The translations under genes were made by a program, and so were the position numbers. 64,000 nt of DNA from Gigaspora rosea (Eukaryota > Glomeromycota > Glomeromycetes > Diversisporales > Gigasporaceae), in assembly GCA_003550325.1 (NCBI GenBank), contig QKWP01001907.1:1-64000 (forward strand), written 5' to 3'. Below the pieces are notes generated by a model. It saw only the letters and a list, made by a program, of their open reading frames with translations, was not told the DNA's origin and searched no databases. The stretch's first letter is position 1, and every line of letters starts with the position of its first letter. Positions 11,966-22,886 of this stretch are shown piece by piece.

Positions 11966-12478
11966 CGATGAGTTACAAAATATTGCCACTAAAGTAAAAT
12001 TAGTATCCTTTTTTATATGGAGTTTCGCGAAGACCATATATATTCGTTTATTAAAAATTTTTTCGGGGTCTATTTATTTTTTTAAAAGACCAAACGACCT
12101 TAATAATTATTTTGCTATTTAATATCATTTATCTGCGGCCTACAAAAAAGTTCTTGCAAGATATCATTTCCAGGTTTTTATCTTATTTTAAGATCTTTTT
12201 TCAAAGTTTTGTATCTGAATTTTTCGAAACTAACAACGTAAATCGCTAAGCAGGACATAAATATATCGCGTGATTCAAATTAAAGTTTAGTTATTTGCAT
12301 TGTTTATAATGATCGGGCAGTGTAACAAATAAATCGCGCTATATAAATAAGCGAAATCTCATACTGCTAACTCGCGTTTGAACTACGGTTTACTTTTTAC
12401 ACGTGACGAAAAGTACCCATTTATTAAATTTTAGTTTTATTGTACAATAAAGAAAAAAATAAAAATAAAGCTTTTATT

Positions 12479-14350
12479 ATGTCGGTTGAAAAAGACAAAG
12501 CCATTCAAAATGACGCTATTGAGAAAGCCCTTAAGGCTATAAAAGATTCCTCTAATAATCCCAAGCCTTCAAGTATAAGGAGTATCGCACGAGACTTTGA
12601 TATCCCGGAAACAACCCTGAGACGTGTAGTTAAAACTGATGGTCCCCTTAAATGTCCAGGCCCTAATAAAGTTTTAACTGACCGCGAAAAAGAGCAACTG
12701 GTCAGTTATTGCCTGAATATGCAGAAGCTTGGTTTTGGGTTATCAAGGTCTGGCGTAAATTATTGCGTGATGGAAATAGTTAATAGAGATAGGCACGCGC
12801 ATCCTTTTAGCGAGAATGGACCAGGTCAATCATGGTGGCAGCGGTTCTTAAGGGATCACCCTGAACTTTCATTTCGGGTTCTGCAAGCCTTAAATGAGGC
12901 GCGTGCCCAAAAAGCAAATCCTATTATAATAAACGACCACTTTAACAAACTTGAAAAAATAATTAATGAATATTCGCTTACCCCTGATCGAATCTGGAAT
13001 ATGGATGAGACAGGTCTTCTTTTTCTTTTTTTATTTTTTTTATTTTTTTTTTATTTATTTTTTTTTTGTATTTTTTTTTCGAAATCATGTAACGGGATTG
13101 CTACGGAGCAGGCTTCGTGATTGAATCTAGACTTCAAAAAGTCATTGCGAAAAAAGGAGCACGTCAGGTTTATCGAGTTTCGTATGGCAGCAATTACGAA
13201 CACATTTCTGTATGCCCTACGCTTTCAGCTGCTGGTACATACATACCCTCATTAATAATATACAAGGGTAAACAGGTGATTCCAAATCTTTTAGATGGCG
13301 CTCCGGCTGGTACCGTTATGGGGTTTACCAATACGGGATATATGCGGGAAAGCCTATTTAAAAAATACATAGAGCACTTCGTTAATTCTATTTCTCCATT
13401 GCGCCCTATTTTACTAATTCTTGACGGACACAAGAGCTATGTCAATTATTCTTGTGTCAACTTTTGCCATCAAAATAATATTCTTCTCTATGCACTTCCA
13501 CCGCATACCACCCATATCCTACAACCTGCCGAACTACCATTTGCTCAACTCAAAAAATCATATAATAGCAAATATGAAAATTTTCTTACTAATAATGGCC
13601 AGCACGTAACAAAATATACGTTTGCTAAACTCTTCGGACAGGCTTATATTAAAGCATACACCCCCGCCGCTATATTTAATTCTTTCAGGGCAACGGGAAT
13701 ATGGCCCTTCAACCCCGACGCTATTGACCCTTGTCGTCTTGAGCCTTCAATGGCAACACATAATTTTGACCTACCAAGTTCTAAACAATCTACTCGCCCG
13801 CTTGTTACACTAACCACATCGTCTTTACTTAGATCAGTTCCAAGACATCTCGACTCGACCTCTACAAATGAAGATTTGTGGACAGAAATAGAATCGCTTA
13901 ATACGAGAGTGGAACATTTAGAATCAGAGTTAGAACTATATAAAACCCAGGTACCAGTCCTTTACGGTTGGTACTTAAGTATCCCTTGCGCCAGCATTCA
14001 AAGCAGAGTGAAGATTCGGTGGCAGATGAAGAGAAGACCGAAACTCAACCACCCAAGAAAAACGTAAGACCATGCCATTCTCCCAGCTTCTTACGAGCAC
14101 AGAGTCATTGCGTTTGTTGAGAGAAGCGGAGGAAGAGGCAGAAAGAGTTGCCAACGATAAAAAAGAAAAAAAAGAGGCAGCCATCCAAAAACGAATAGCA
14201 CGGGAGACGGAAAAGAAGCAGAAGCAAGAAATTCGAAAGCAAAAAAAAGAAAAAAAGGAATGTATGATGTTAGAAAAACAGCGTATTAGAGAAGAAAAAC
14301 GGCTTGAGAAAAAAAAAAGTAAAAAAAGGCAGTACTACCTGATTATCTGA
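12479..14350 (+). CDS. Tigger/pogo transposase (DDE), 3 exons, late frameshift
   Basis: Cut-and-paste transposase. Exon 1 is 12479-13013, exon 2 is 13112-13950, and exon 3 is about 14007-14350. The first intron (13014-13111) is GT-AG with a long T tract; splicing joins NMDETG to FVIESRLQKVIAKKGARQ, restoring the DDE core. The second intron (13951-14006) is inferred the same way. The N terminus has a Psq/CENP-B-like helix-turn-helix (SIRSIARDFDIPETTLRR) and a second DNA-binding block (GQSWWQRFLRDHPELSFR). Catalytic acids are in NMDETG, LILDGHKSYVN and LQPAELPFAQLKK; the third is E where pogo relatives usually have D. The C terminus is a Lys/Glu-rich coiled coil. A single-base frameshift near 14065-14072 separates the coiled coil, but the catalytic part looks intact. 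Start chosen at MSVEKDKAIQ. Confidence 0.85.
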
Positions 14351-14577
14351 TCTGCGCCATTTTTGGTCGCTGCCTTAAAGATCTAAATTTAAAGAAGAAA
14401 TTTTATATATCTAGAAAAAGTTTTTTTTTTATTAGAAGATCTTTTTAAAAATAAAAAAAAACATATTTTAAGTCCAAATCTACTTATCTAAAATAAAATT
14501 GATAAAGGTTTATGCTAAATTAAACAAGTTTTTTTATTGGCATTTTTAACTGCGCCATAATACCCATACCCACCTTA

Positions 14578-15942
14578 GTAAAAATAAAAAAAAATAACAA
14601 TAAAGCACCTTTGGCTTTTTTGTCAAATGTGTTTTATAAAGGATACCAATCCTTCTTTTTTTGATATAATCTGAATGCATTTGCCATACTTTAACAAATA
14701 TTATATAGAGAATACTCACAGTCAAATTAGAACAAATACATTACCAATTGCAATAGTTGATAATAATAAAACAAGTCTATGTTATTAGTAAATTGGGCAC
14801 TTTTCTTTTTTTTTAAACAAAGCAAAGTTTACTTTAAAATGTTATATATTTTATTTGTCAATTATTTAGTGAACCATATTTAGCATTTAAAGATAATTAT
14901 TATAAAATATCCATATACCTTATCTGCACTTGACCTTTTGAATAAGAAAACTAGTCTATTTCTCTTAGAATTTTCAAGATTTGTTTTACAATTGTGAAAA
15001 GTGTAGTCTAAAGTTAAAAAAGAAAAAACAAAAACTGAAAGTTTTTCATCTTGCTACTTTAAAATAACAGGTGAATTTATGATGCTTACCAACTACTTAT
15101 AGTTTATCATACTTGCCCCAACCAAATTTGCATAACTGTTGTAAGCATTTATTTAGTAAAGAAGATAAGATAGTTCTTATTTGCAGTCATGGATACCATT
15201 TGATATACTACAATAAAAAGTGTACTTATTGCAAAGAATTTTATAAAAAAGGGATTTTCAAAAATGTTTGAAAGTTTTTGGAATGACTTTTGATGGTGAA
15301 GATACACTTATGCCAGAGGATTTTGATAATAATGAAAATACTGAAAAAGAGGAGGAGAAAGAAATTTCTAAATTAGAAACAAAAATTAGCCAAATAATTT
15401 TTAACCAATAAATAAAATAATTTCTTCAGTGTCTGTTGTAAACTGGCTATTGAAATTTTACTAGCCAAAAGTGTGAAAAAGTAACAGAATTCCAAGTTAT
15501 TTGTGTACTAAAGTTTATTTTAAAAATATATGCCTAGTAAATGTTAAGCAGAATGCAAATTACCAAGATTGGTTTCTATACTATATTTATATAATGACAA
15601 AAGAAAAAACTGGAGAACTTTCATATAAAACCCGGCTTTTCTTCATGTATTACCTTATGATGTATATTCTTCTATATAATTTTAATATATAAAAATCTTG
15701 TGTAACTATTCATGCTCGCATTTTCAAAAATTACTCATTCCCTAAAATTTGTATAAAAATTACCTTTCATGCTCTAACAACAAGATTCCTTGAGCAATTT
15801 TACTATATATCTTGCTAAAATCAAGTCTTATTGGAACCCTAACCCTAACTAAAACTAAAATGAACTTGAAGTTTTTTGGGCAAAGTCACTTGATAGTAAA
15901 ATAGTACTGGCGATTCTGCATCTCAAATTAAATTAAAACTTA
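14578..15942. other. Tail of decayed gene and a dispersed repeat
   Basis: 14578-15420 holds the C-terminal remnants of the transposon-like gene. Then 15701-15905 matches 55500-55680 (landmarks CTCTAACA, ATTCCTTGAGCAATT, GGAACCCTAACCCTAACTAAAA, TTGAAGTTTTTTGGGCA), a dispersed element family with telomere-like CCCTAA units. Between them I see nothing specific. Confidence 0.5.
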
Positions 15943-16221
15943 ATGGGTATCTGTAGATCATACTAAATTTAGTACAAAATACTTAATTTAGTACAGTAAA
16001 ACAACCAAATTTTTGAAAATTTGATTTTTGATCTCAAATTAAATTTATACAATATATAAATATAAATATATATTTTATTTTAATGAAATAAAAACTTAGT
16101 TAATTTAACAATAATTATATTGTCAAGTTTAAAAATATTATACCAAATATAAAAATAAAATTAATTTATTAATTTTAAAAAAAATACAAATTTTATAATA
16201 TCTTTTGATTGGGTGATTGAA

Positions 16222-17415
16222 ATTTAACGATTTTGGTACTATTCGAATCGTCTCATTGAGACAAATCTAATGGTACTAAAACAATTAAATGTTGGCCAAT
16301 AATAAACAAGTTAATAATAAGTTAATAATTACATAAAAATTTAATTATCTTTATATTTAGTAGTCCAAATTTGATGATTTTGGCACCATTCAATTCGTCT
16401 CGATGAGGTGATTCGAATTGTCAAATTCCGATCAAAAAATGATTTGTGCTGCAGTTTTTTATTATAAAACTGTGCCACAGTCATTTTTTGCAAATATCTT
16501 GTGATTGGGTAATTGAAATTTGACGATTTTGGTACTATTCGAATTCTACTTACTAAACTATAAAATATTTATTAAAAATGATTTGTGGCACAGTTTTGCA
16601 TAAGAATTTAATCTTCTTATTTTTAAATTTTTTATTAGAATTGTANACAGTCATTTTTTGCAAATATCTTGTGATTGGGTAATTGAAATTTGACGATTTT
16701 GGTACTATTCGAACCACCTTATCAATACGAATCAAATGGTGCCAAAACATTAAATTTGGACTACTGAGTATCAAGATATTAGTAATTAAATAATTTCTAT
16801 AAAAATTTAATTATATTAATATCCAATAACCAAAATTCAATAATTTTAATACTATTCAATTTATTTAATGAGATATTCAAATAGTATAAAAGTAATCAAA
16901 TTCTATTTACTAAACTATAAAATATTTATTAAAAATGATTTGTGGCACAGTTTTGCATAAGAATTTAATCTTCTTATTTTTAAATTTTTTATTAGAATTG
17001 TATTTTTATAATTATTTTGTGCTACTATAATTGGAATTTAATGAATTTAATACCATTCGAACTGTCTCATCGAGCTAAATTGTGAATGGTATCAAAATTA
17101 TTAAATTTGGACTAATACTAATCAATACCTAGTTATTTCTATATGCAGTAGACCAAATTTAATGTTTTTAGTACAATTCAATTCATCTCGATAAGGCAGT
17201 TTGAATGGTATCAATATCATTGAATTCCGATTATCTAATCACGAGATATTCACAAAAAACGATTTATAGCACATTTCTATTATTTGAAGATCTGTGCCAC
17301 AAATAGTTTTTTGCCAATATCTTGTGATTGGGTGATTGAAATTTAATGATTTTGAACTATTCGAACCGTCTTGTTGAGATGAATCGAATGGTACTAAAAT
17401 CGTTGAATTTGAGCT
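16222..17415. repeat. Cluster of ~70-bp palindromic units
   Basis: About eight imperfect units (near 16222, 16361, 16511, 16681, 16830, 17028, 17153 and 17338) follow the plan TTGAAATTTGACGATTTTGG, TACTATTCGAAT, GTCTCATTGAGAC, ATTCGAATGGTACTAAAA, TCATTGAATTT. Each is a potential long hairpin. Several are followed by ATCTTGTGATTGGGTGATTG or GATTTGTGGCACAG spacers that repeat with them. The perfect palindrome at 11885-11965 is the same design. Confidence 0.8.
16646..16646. other. Single N at a repeated junction (assembly join)
   Basis: The 67 bases before the local repeat (16477-16543) are identical to the 67 bases after the N (16647-16713). The 102 bases before the N (16544-16645) recur with one difference at 16901-17002. 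The order is A-B-N-A-Z-B, which suggests contig ends joined through a repeat rather than a real duplication. Confidence 0.75.
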
Positions 17416-18273
17416 GCTGCACATAGAATTAATCAAATTTTTATAAAATAGTTAAATTATAATATATTAAAATAATAATAATTTACATAGTATAAATAAT
17501 AGAATTTATAATATAAATATATTCATTTTTATTTTTAATAAATAAAAAAATATAAATAATTCAATTTTGTTAATATTTTAATATAATTTACTATAAAAAT
17601 ATATAAATAAATCAATTATATATATATAATAAACTACCAATTTTTAGATAGTGTAACCTTAAAACAGGATTATTTAAACTATTTTAAAAAACATTTTTTA
17701 AATAAAATAAGTATTTTTTAAAATTAAAAATAGATAAAATTAATTTAGAATTTTTATATTTTTGTAAATTTTATGCAATATAATTTTTTTAATACTGTAC
17801 TAAATTAAGTATACCAAAATTTTCAAAGAATGTAGTAAGTTTAAAACTGATTTGCACAAAATTTTATTTGTAAATATTGCTGAAATTATGCAAAAAGATA
17901 ATTCTAATATTCAAATATATTTTAACAAAATTTGAATAAATTTAGTTAAATATATAATTTAAAATAATTTTTTTTGTATATACTAAATTTAGTATGTTGG
18001 CCACGGATACCCATTAATTATATTTATTAAAAAAATTAAAAATCGATACAAGGAAAAATCAGGAATCGATCTTACTGTATAAATTTATATTATAGTTTTA
18101 ACGAGTTTTTGAGAACTGAGTCCAGAATTTGATTTGGCTTTTTCTTGGCTGCACTCGTATTAAAAACACTTCAAATGTACTAACTGTTAAAACATAAAAA
18201 ACTTGTATAAGTACGAAAATTTTTTACTTTTTTAACATGACGTACATACTACCTGTACTATTTTACTAAATAT

Positions 18274-18809
18274 TGTCAAAGGCGGAAATCAGGGCCGGCG
18301 TCACGGGACGGACAACCACCAACCACCAAGACAAAAGAAACTCTTCACAATATACCCAATGGTGAGAGGCGGTACGATTTGGCAAGGCTAAGGCTATCGG
18401 GTATAAGGTGAGTCAACGAGACAAGTTTATCTTTATAAACGAGGGACAAAGATACCAAGTTCGGTTTCTCTTTATCTTTATCACAAATCAATACAATCGA
18501 AAACCCATACAGCGGAATCGTGAACTACATGTTCTTTTTATACTATTCTACTTCGTATGAGATTCCTAATTTTTATCCTCTATCCCACATATCCCACAAT
18601 TGTTCTTTACCAAAGGTCAGAATCACGCCATTTCGAAGATTCCTTCGATCTTGCATTTAATGTCCTTCCCGACTTCATTCAATCAGATGGGCTGTGCGCA
18701 AGAACCAGTTTTTACCGGGTGATCAGTGGGTGATCACGGTACCTTCGTGGGAACTCCGGCAAAATCGACGTCACGTGGTTCCGACCGATATCCATTTCCG
18801 CATCTAACA
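18274..18809. mobile_element. Dispersed ~0.5-kb repeat, possible solo LTR, copy 1
   Basis: It starts TGTCAAAGGCGGAAATC and ends near CATCTAACA. It aligns along its length with 31613-32096. Shared landmarks are GACAACCACCAACCACCAAG, CAATATACCCAATG, TACGATTTGGCAAGGCTAAG, TTTTTATACTATYCTACTTC and GGGCTGTGCRCAAGAACCAG. The TG...CA ends suggest an LTR, but the flanking 5-bp duplication is only four of five (AATAT, ATTAT). Confidence 0.6.
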
Positions 18810-19099
18810 ATTATATACGTACGCACGTACATACATACTTATCAGGTACTGTACATAATGTACGTACATACTGTACGTTCATTTTTATTTGAAAGCGTCG
18901 TCAATATATAATTCTAGTTTAAAAAGTCAAATAATTAATTAAATAAATAACGAATAAAATAAAAACCGATTTTTTATAATTACATCAAGTCATTAATTTT
19001 AAAAATTCTGATTGGATAACACGTGATTAATGAATTTTTAATTAAATAGAAAATTATTTTCACACGGTATTTCTGATTTTTGCGATTATCTTTTTTGAA
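18810..19099 (+). promoter_or_regulatory. Upstream region of the BTB/TLDc gene
   Basis: AT-rich sequence with ACGTACATAC simple repeats (18815-18885). No clear TATA box is visible. This is simply the only space for the promoter of the gene at 19100. Confidence 0.35.
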
Positions 19100-20700
19100 A
19101 TGGCCGCCAAATATTTTAACGATTTGTCTGATGATTTTAAAAAATTATACGAAACCAAAGAAGGTTATGACGCAATTATCATCGCTGGAAAAAAACCAAG
19201 AATGAAAAAATTTAAAGTTCATTCTTTAATTCTTCGTACTAGATCATCTTATTTTCGTTCTGCATTTTCTAAAGATTGGGCTGAAAGAAACGATAATGGT
19301 TATTTGATTTTTCAAAAACCTAATATTAGTTCATTAGTTTTTGGAATGATTCTTGAGTAAGTAATGAATTAATATAACTGATAATCATCTAAGATTTTTA
19401 ATTATTCTAATTTTATATTAATATAATTATTACATACTCAAATAGATATCTATATTGTGGAATAGTGGACTTTCAAGGTCAAAAAAATAATGAAATAATT
19501 TTGGAACTTTTAATTGCTGCAGATGAACTTGGAATTCAAAAACTTGTTAATTCTGTTCAAGAATTTTTAAGTCAAAATCGATCAAAGTTTTTACAATCAA
19601 ATTTCATTAAAATGTTTGAACTTATTGCCACTTATAAGGTATTCGATAATCTTAAAAAAGATTTTTTAGAGATCTTTGTTAAAAATTGTAAACACTTTTT
19701 ACGACAAGATCCTATTAAAATACTTCATTTTATTATCCATCACGAAGAATTTAACAAATATTGGAAAGTTGTTTTAGAGGCAATTTGTGAAACTCCTACC
19801 TTACTATTTGAATCAAACAACTTCCGTTCATTAGAAAAAGATGTACTAACAATGATTCTTAAATGTGATGATCTCAACATGAAAGAAAGTGAAATCTGGA
19901 AACGATTAATTAAATGGGGAATTGCTCAAAATCTGACGCTTCGACGTATTCGACGTGACGTGACAAAATTTACACACGAAGAATTTATGATATTAGAACA
20001 GACATTACATGAATTAATTCAAATAGTTAGATTTCATCAAATGAATCGTGAAGAGTTCATGAGTGAAGTATGGCCTTTAAGATACCTTCTTCCTGATAAC
20101 CTAATTGAGGATATATTAAGTAGCTATTTAATTCCAGGTGCTATACCGCACTATAACACATTTCCTGTTAGATGGGGCAACTTTAAAATCGACTCAGCTT
20201 TTATTAATAAAGAGGCTGCGCTATTATTTACAAAATGGATAGATAAAAAAGATGTAGGTGTTAAGAGTTCAAAGAAAATTCAATATAAATTTAATCTTCT
20301 TTTTCGAAGTAGCATAGATGGTCTTTCAGCTCAAGTATTTCATCACAGGTGTGATAATAAAGGAGCAACGATCGTTATAGCAAAAATTTCAAATTCAAAT
20401 ATGCTGGTTGGTGGTTATAATCCACGCGACTGGAGAGGACAGAGCTATAAATTTGCATTTGATAGCTTCATATTTTCGATAAGTGATCTTAATGATCTTC
20501 AAAGCGCAAAATTAGGACATGTTATTGACGGTCACAAAGCAATTCGTTGCAGTAATAATTATGGTCCAAATTTTCATGATTTATATGCTCCAAACAACAG
20601 TAATAATTGGCAATATACCAGAGATTCCTACGCTAACATTGGAATCACAAATTCATTTGTAATTTCAGGTTATGAAGTGTTTCAAGTAGTTAAGAATTAG
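19100..20700 (+). CDS. BTB-BACK-TLDc domain protein
   Basis: Two exons, 19100-19356 and 19446-20700, with a GTAAGT...AATAG intron; splicing gives MILEYLYCGIVDFQGQ without a break. The product is 503 aa. Residues about 20-120 form a BTB/POZ dimerisation fold (KVHSLILRTRSSYFRSAF, then ILEYLYCGIVD). About 130-250 is a BACK-like helical region (WKRLIKWGIAQN). About 335-503 is a TLDc domain (LLFRSSIDGLSAQVFHHRCD, VIAKISNSNMLVGGYNP, SNNYGPNFHDL, ending ISGYEVFQV). BTB-BACK proteins commonly act as Cullin-3 substrate adaptors; TLDc is linked to V-ATPase and oxidative-stress functions. The actual substrate is unknown. Such proteins form large families in these fungi. The frame is intact, with no sign of decay. 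Confidence 0.93.
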
Positions 20701-22372
20701 CATGAAATATTTTTTATAACATAAATAGCAATATTTGTATAGCAAAGTATATAAAAAATAATGCTCTTAATCGAAATCATATATGTATGGTTTATTAAAT
20801 ATATTTGAGTTTTGTTATGTTAGAAAATCATATAATTTCATTAATAAAATCAAATATTATTGCGTAGTTTTTATATTTCGATAATATAACACTCAATAAT
20901 GTTTTTTTTTCAATTTTAATATCTTTCAATCTGTATTGCAACTTTAAGATTTCAATTTAGGATCTTAGAAATATTATATATATTTAAAATAACTGTACTG
21001 TATTTCGTGAAAGTTTTTCAAAATTCAACGCAAGAATATTTTGATAACTAGTTACATAATAAAAACTAGCTTTAAGGAGTTTGTTCCTTACTTGATCATA
21101 ATACTATGATAAAAATTTTGAAGCTGTATTTTAAGAAAATTGTATAATAAAGAGGAAGTATGTGTTTGGAGCTTTTTATTGGGTTCCATTTCTTCAGTGT
21201 AGTACGATTTTCCGTCTGTATTTCTTGTGCACATGAATAACATTACACTGTCTCGACATACTAAGATCACTATGGTTGTTATTTTCCAGTATCCCGATGT
21301 ACTGTGGATAATGTGGCTGTTTGTTGTAGAGAGTTACCCCAAAGTATCGATGACCGAAGCCTTGACTTATCCACTTGCCAAATATAACACGCCTCCTTTG
21401 ATATGGTTGTCTGGATTTTGTTGGTTTGATATGGTTGGATTTAGGTTGACCCGAAAGACCAGACTTCTTGGTGTCAATATAAAGATCATTAATTTCGGAT
21501 TTTTTTTTTTAGGTCGTATATTTAAATATTAAATTAAATTTACATTTATTAGTACAAATATATAACAAAAGTGTATATAATTAAAAATCGTAAAAATTAA
21601 TTAATTATTTAATATTTAATATTTATATAATAATTGAAAGATTTTTATAGACTATAGAAAAAATTAACTCTATTTTCATGTAGAGCCAGATGAGAGCTTT
21701 AAGTTAAAAAAAAAAAAGTCATATACACATTTGTTAGATAAATGTAAATTTAGGTTTATAACTATTTTATAAAAAATTGGATAACGATAATATCGAAATA
21801 TAACCATTAATAAATCCGATATCCCGACCATGTTTGATTTTATTAGTTGAGGTAACACCCTAATGTAACATCATGTTACAAATAGATTTTTCCTAATTTA
21901 AATTTTATTGTTTTTTTTATATATAAGCGCCAAAATTTAAACTATATGCAACTTTAAATTAATATAAGCGTTTAAAAATAAAAATATTAAAAAATTTTTT
22001 TATAGATTTGATAGTTTAAAACAAAAAGCTATGAAAAGTTTTCTTAGTTTATTTTATTTTAAAAAGAAGTTATGAGAGTTTAAAATTTTCATAGTTAAAG
22101 GTTGATGGCAACTATACGAATTTTTAAATAGCATTTTTACTATGTCGTCAAGTTTTTTATCATTATAATATATTTCATGCTTTGTTAATTGTTTACTTAA
22201 ATTGAGAATTGTAGAGAAAGAGAATCACGCCACATTTTAAATACAAAGTTTTTAAATCTAATAACAAGGTTCAAGGATATAAACTGAGGGAGTTTAATTT
22301 ATTTATATTATTTGTAAAGCATTTGTATTATAAACAGTATTACAGAATTTATTAAGGATTTTGATAAATTTA
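20701..22372. other. Intergenic region with one dispersed repeat
   Basis: AT-rich DNA. 21355-21485 (GCCTTGACTTATCCACTTGC, TATGGTTGTCTGGATTTTGT) matches the centre of the foldback element at 36510-36640, so it is probably a fragment of the same family. Nothing else was recognised. Confidence 0.5.
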
Positions 22373-22638
22373 GCAGGTTGCGATATCGCAGGTTAATATT
22401 TAAAAAAAAAAATTAAATTAATTATTAGTTAGGGTTAGGGTCCGAACTAGTGTTAATATTAGGTTAGTGGGTGCATATATATATGCAAAATTAAGCGCTA
22501 AAAACTTTTAATTAGAAGCCCAAGACTAGTTTACATAATGAAATTTCAAGCTGTTCAAAATTTTCGATTTTTTTTTGTAATTTTTCCTAGATCTAATTGG
22601 CCAATCATATTAACCTGCGATATAGCAACCTGCGATAT
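22373..22638. mobile_element. MITE with GCAGGTTGCGATATCGCAGG ends
   Basis: The left arm at 22373-22397 and right arm at 22609-22638 match in inverted orientation over about 25 bp with one difference. The arm holds the CGATATCGCAGGTT motif partly in tandem. The interior contains TTAGGGTTAGGG at 22430-22442. Confidence 0.75.
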
Positions 22639-22672
22639 TTAACAACCTCCTTTATTAAAATAGACATCTATC

Positions 22673-22886
22673 GATAGGTCTGGGCCAACTTAATTCGGTG
22701 ATTTACATTACTCCTCGCCCCTTTCCTATATTCCTTCCTCACTATTGATGTGGAAAATTTCGGAAACATTTTATAATATTTCGGAATATTTCGGAAAATT
22801 TTATACCAAACTACCATTTCATCTCCCTTCCCCCCCTTTTGCGAGAAGGATGTAATGTAAACCACCGAATTAAATTTAACCTATCC
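22673..22886. mobile_element. MITE with GATAGG...TTACATTAC ends
   Basis: Inverted repeats of about 34 bp share GATAGGT and TTAATTCGGTGRTTTACATTA. The interior has C-rich and GAGAAGG blocks and ATTTCGGAA repeats. It is probably related to the element at 8037-8238. Confidence 0.75.

Larger units (their letters stand above)
11819..14575 (+). mobile_element. Tigger/pogo-type DNA transposon, nearly complete
   Basis: Inverted repeats at 11819 and 14575 (AGGTGGATATGGGTATTATG and its complement) match over about 25 bp with one difference. TA dinucleotides at 11817-11818 and 14576-14577 are the target duplication. The 2757-bp element carries one transposase gene on the plus strand, and its 5' flank contains a 40-bp-arm perfect palindrome. 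It sits in the decayed transposon-like gene, so it arrived later. Confidence 0.92.
10160..15420 (+). pseudogene. Decayed transposon-like gene with C-terminal zinc-finger remnant
   Basis: Scattered plus-strand segments look like one protein. These are SANLKLDPMKFENIIESAD (about 10170), VIPKEHSAYSINEAKKFVVG (about 10275), HIYNIDDYHTIHRIKIPDTT (about 10640), ELTQDNWVKIWDKIIKKFEK (about 11610), NNKAPLAFLSNVFYKGYQSF (about 14600), ENTHSQIRTNTL (about 14710) and, at about 15170-15260, VLICSHGYHLIYYNKKCTYC, which looks like a C/H zinc-binding end. Stops and frameshifts are frequent. Removing the hAT MITE (11040-11311) and the Tigger element (11819-14575) brings the parts together. I do not recognise the family with certainty; the pattern suggests a repeated transposon protein rather than a host gene. 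Confidence 0.55.
15943..18014. mobile_element. 2.07-kb non-autonomous element with TA flanks
   Basis: The end ATGGGTATCTGTAGATCATA at 15943 and its near complement ending ATACCCAT at 18014 are flanked by TA (15941-15942 and 18015-18016). A second inverted block, ATACTAAATTTAGTA, follows each end. This suggests a Tc1/mariner-type non-autonomous element. It encodes nothing recognisable and is filled with palindromic units (next entry). Confidence 0.7.

Noticed and set aside
11853-12122. 89-codon frame across the perfect palindrome
   Set aside because: It runs through both palindrome arms and the Tigger 5' flank; no domain and no similarity to the transposase.
14042-14064. 23-nt intron joining KKN to LLTSTES in the Tigger transposase
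   Set aside because: GTAAGA...CCCAG would restore the frame, but 23 nt is too short for introns here; a one-base frameshift is simpler.
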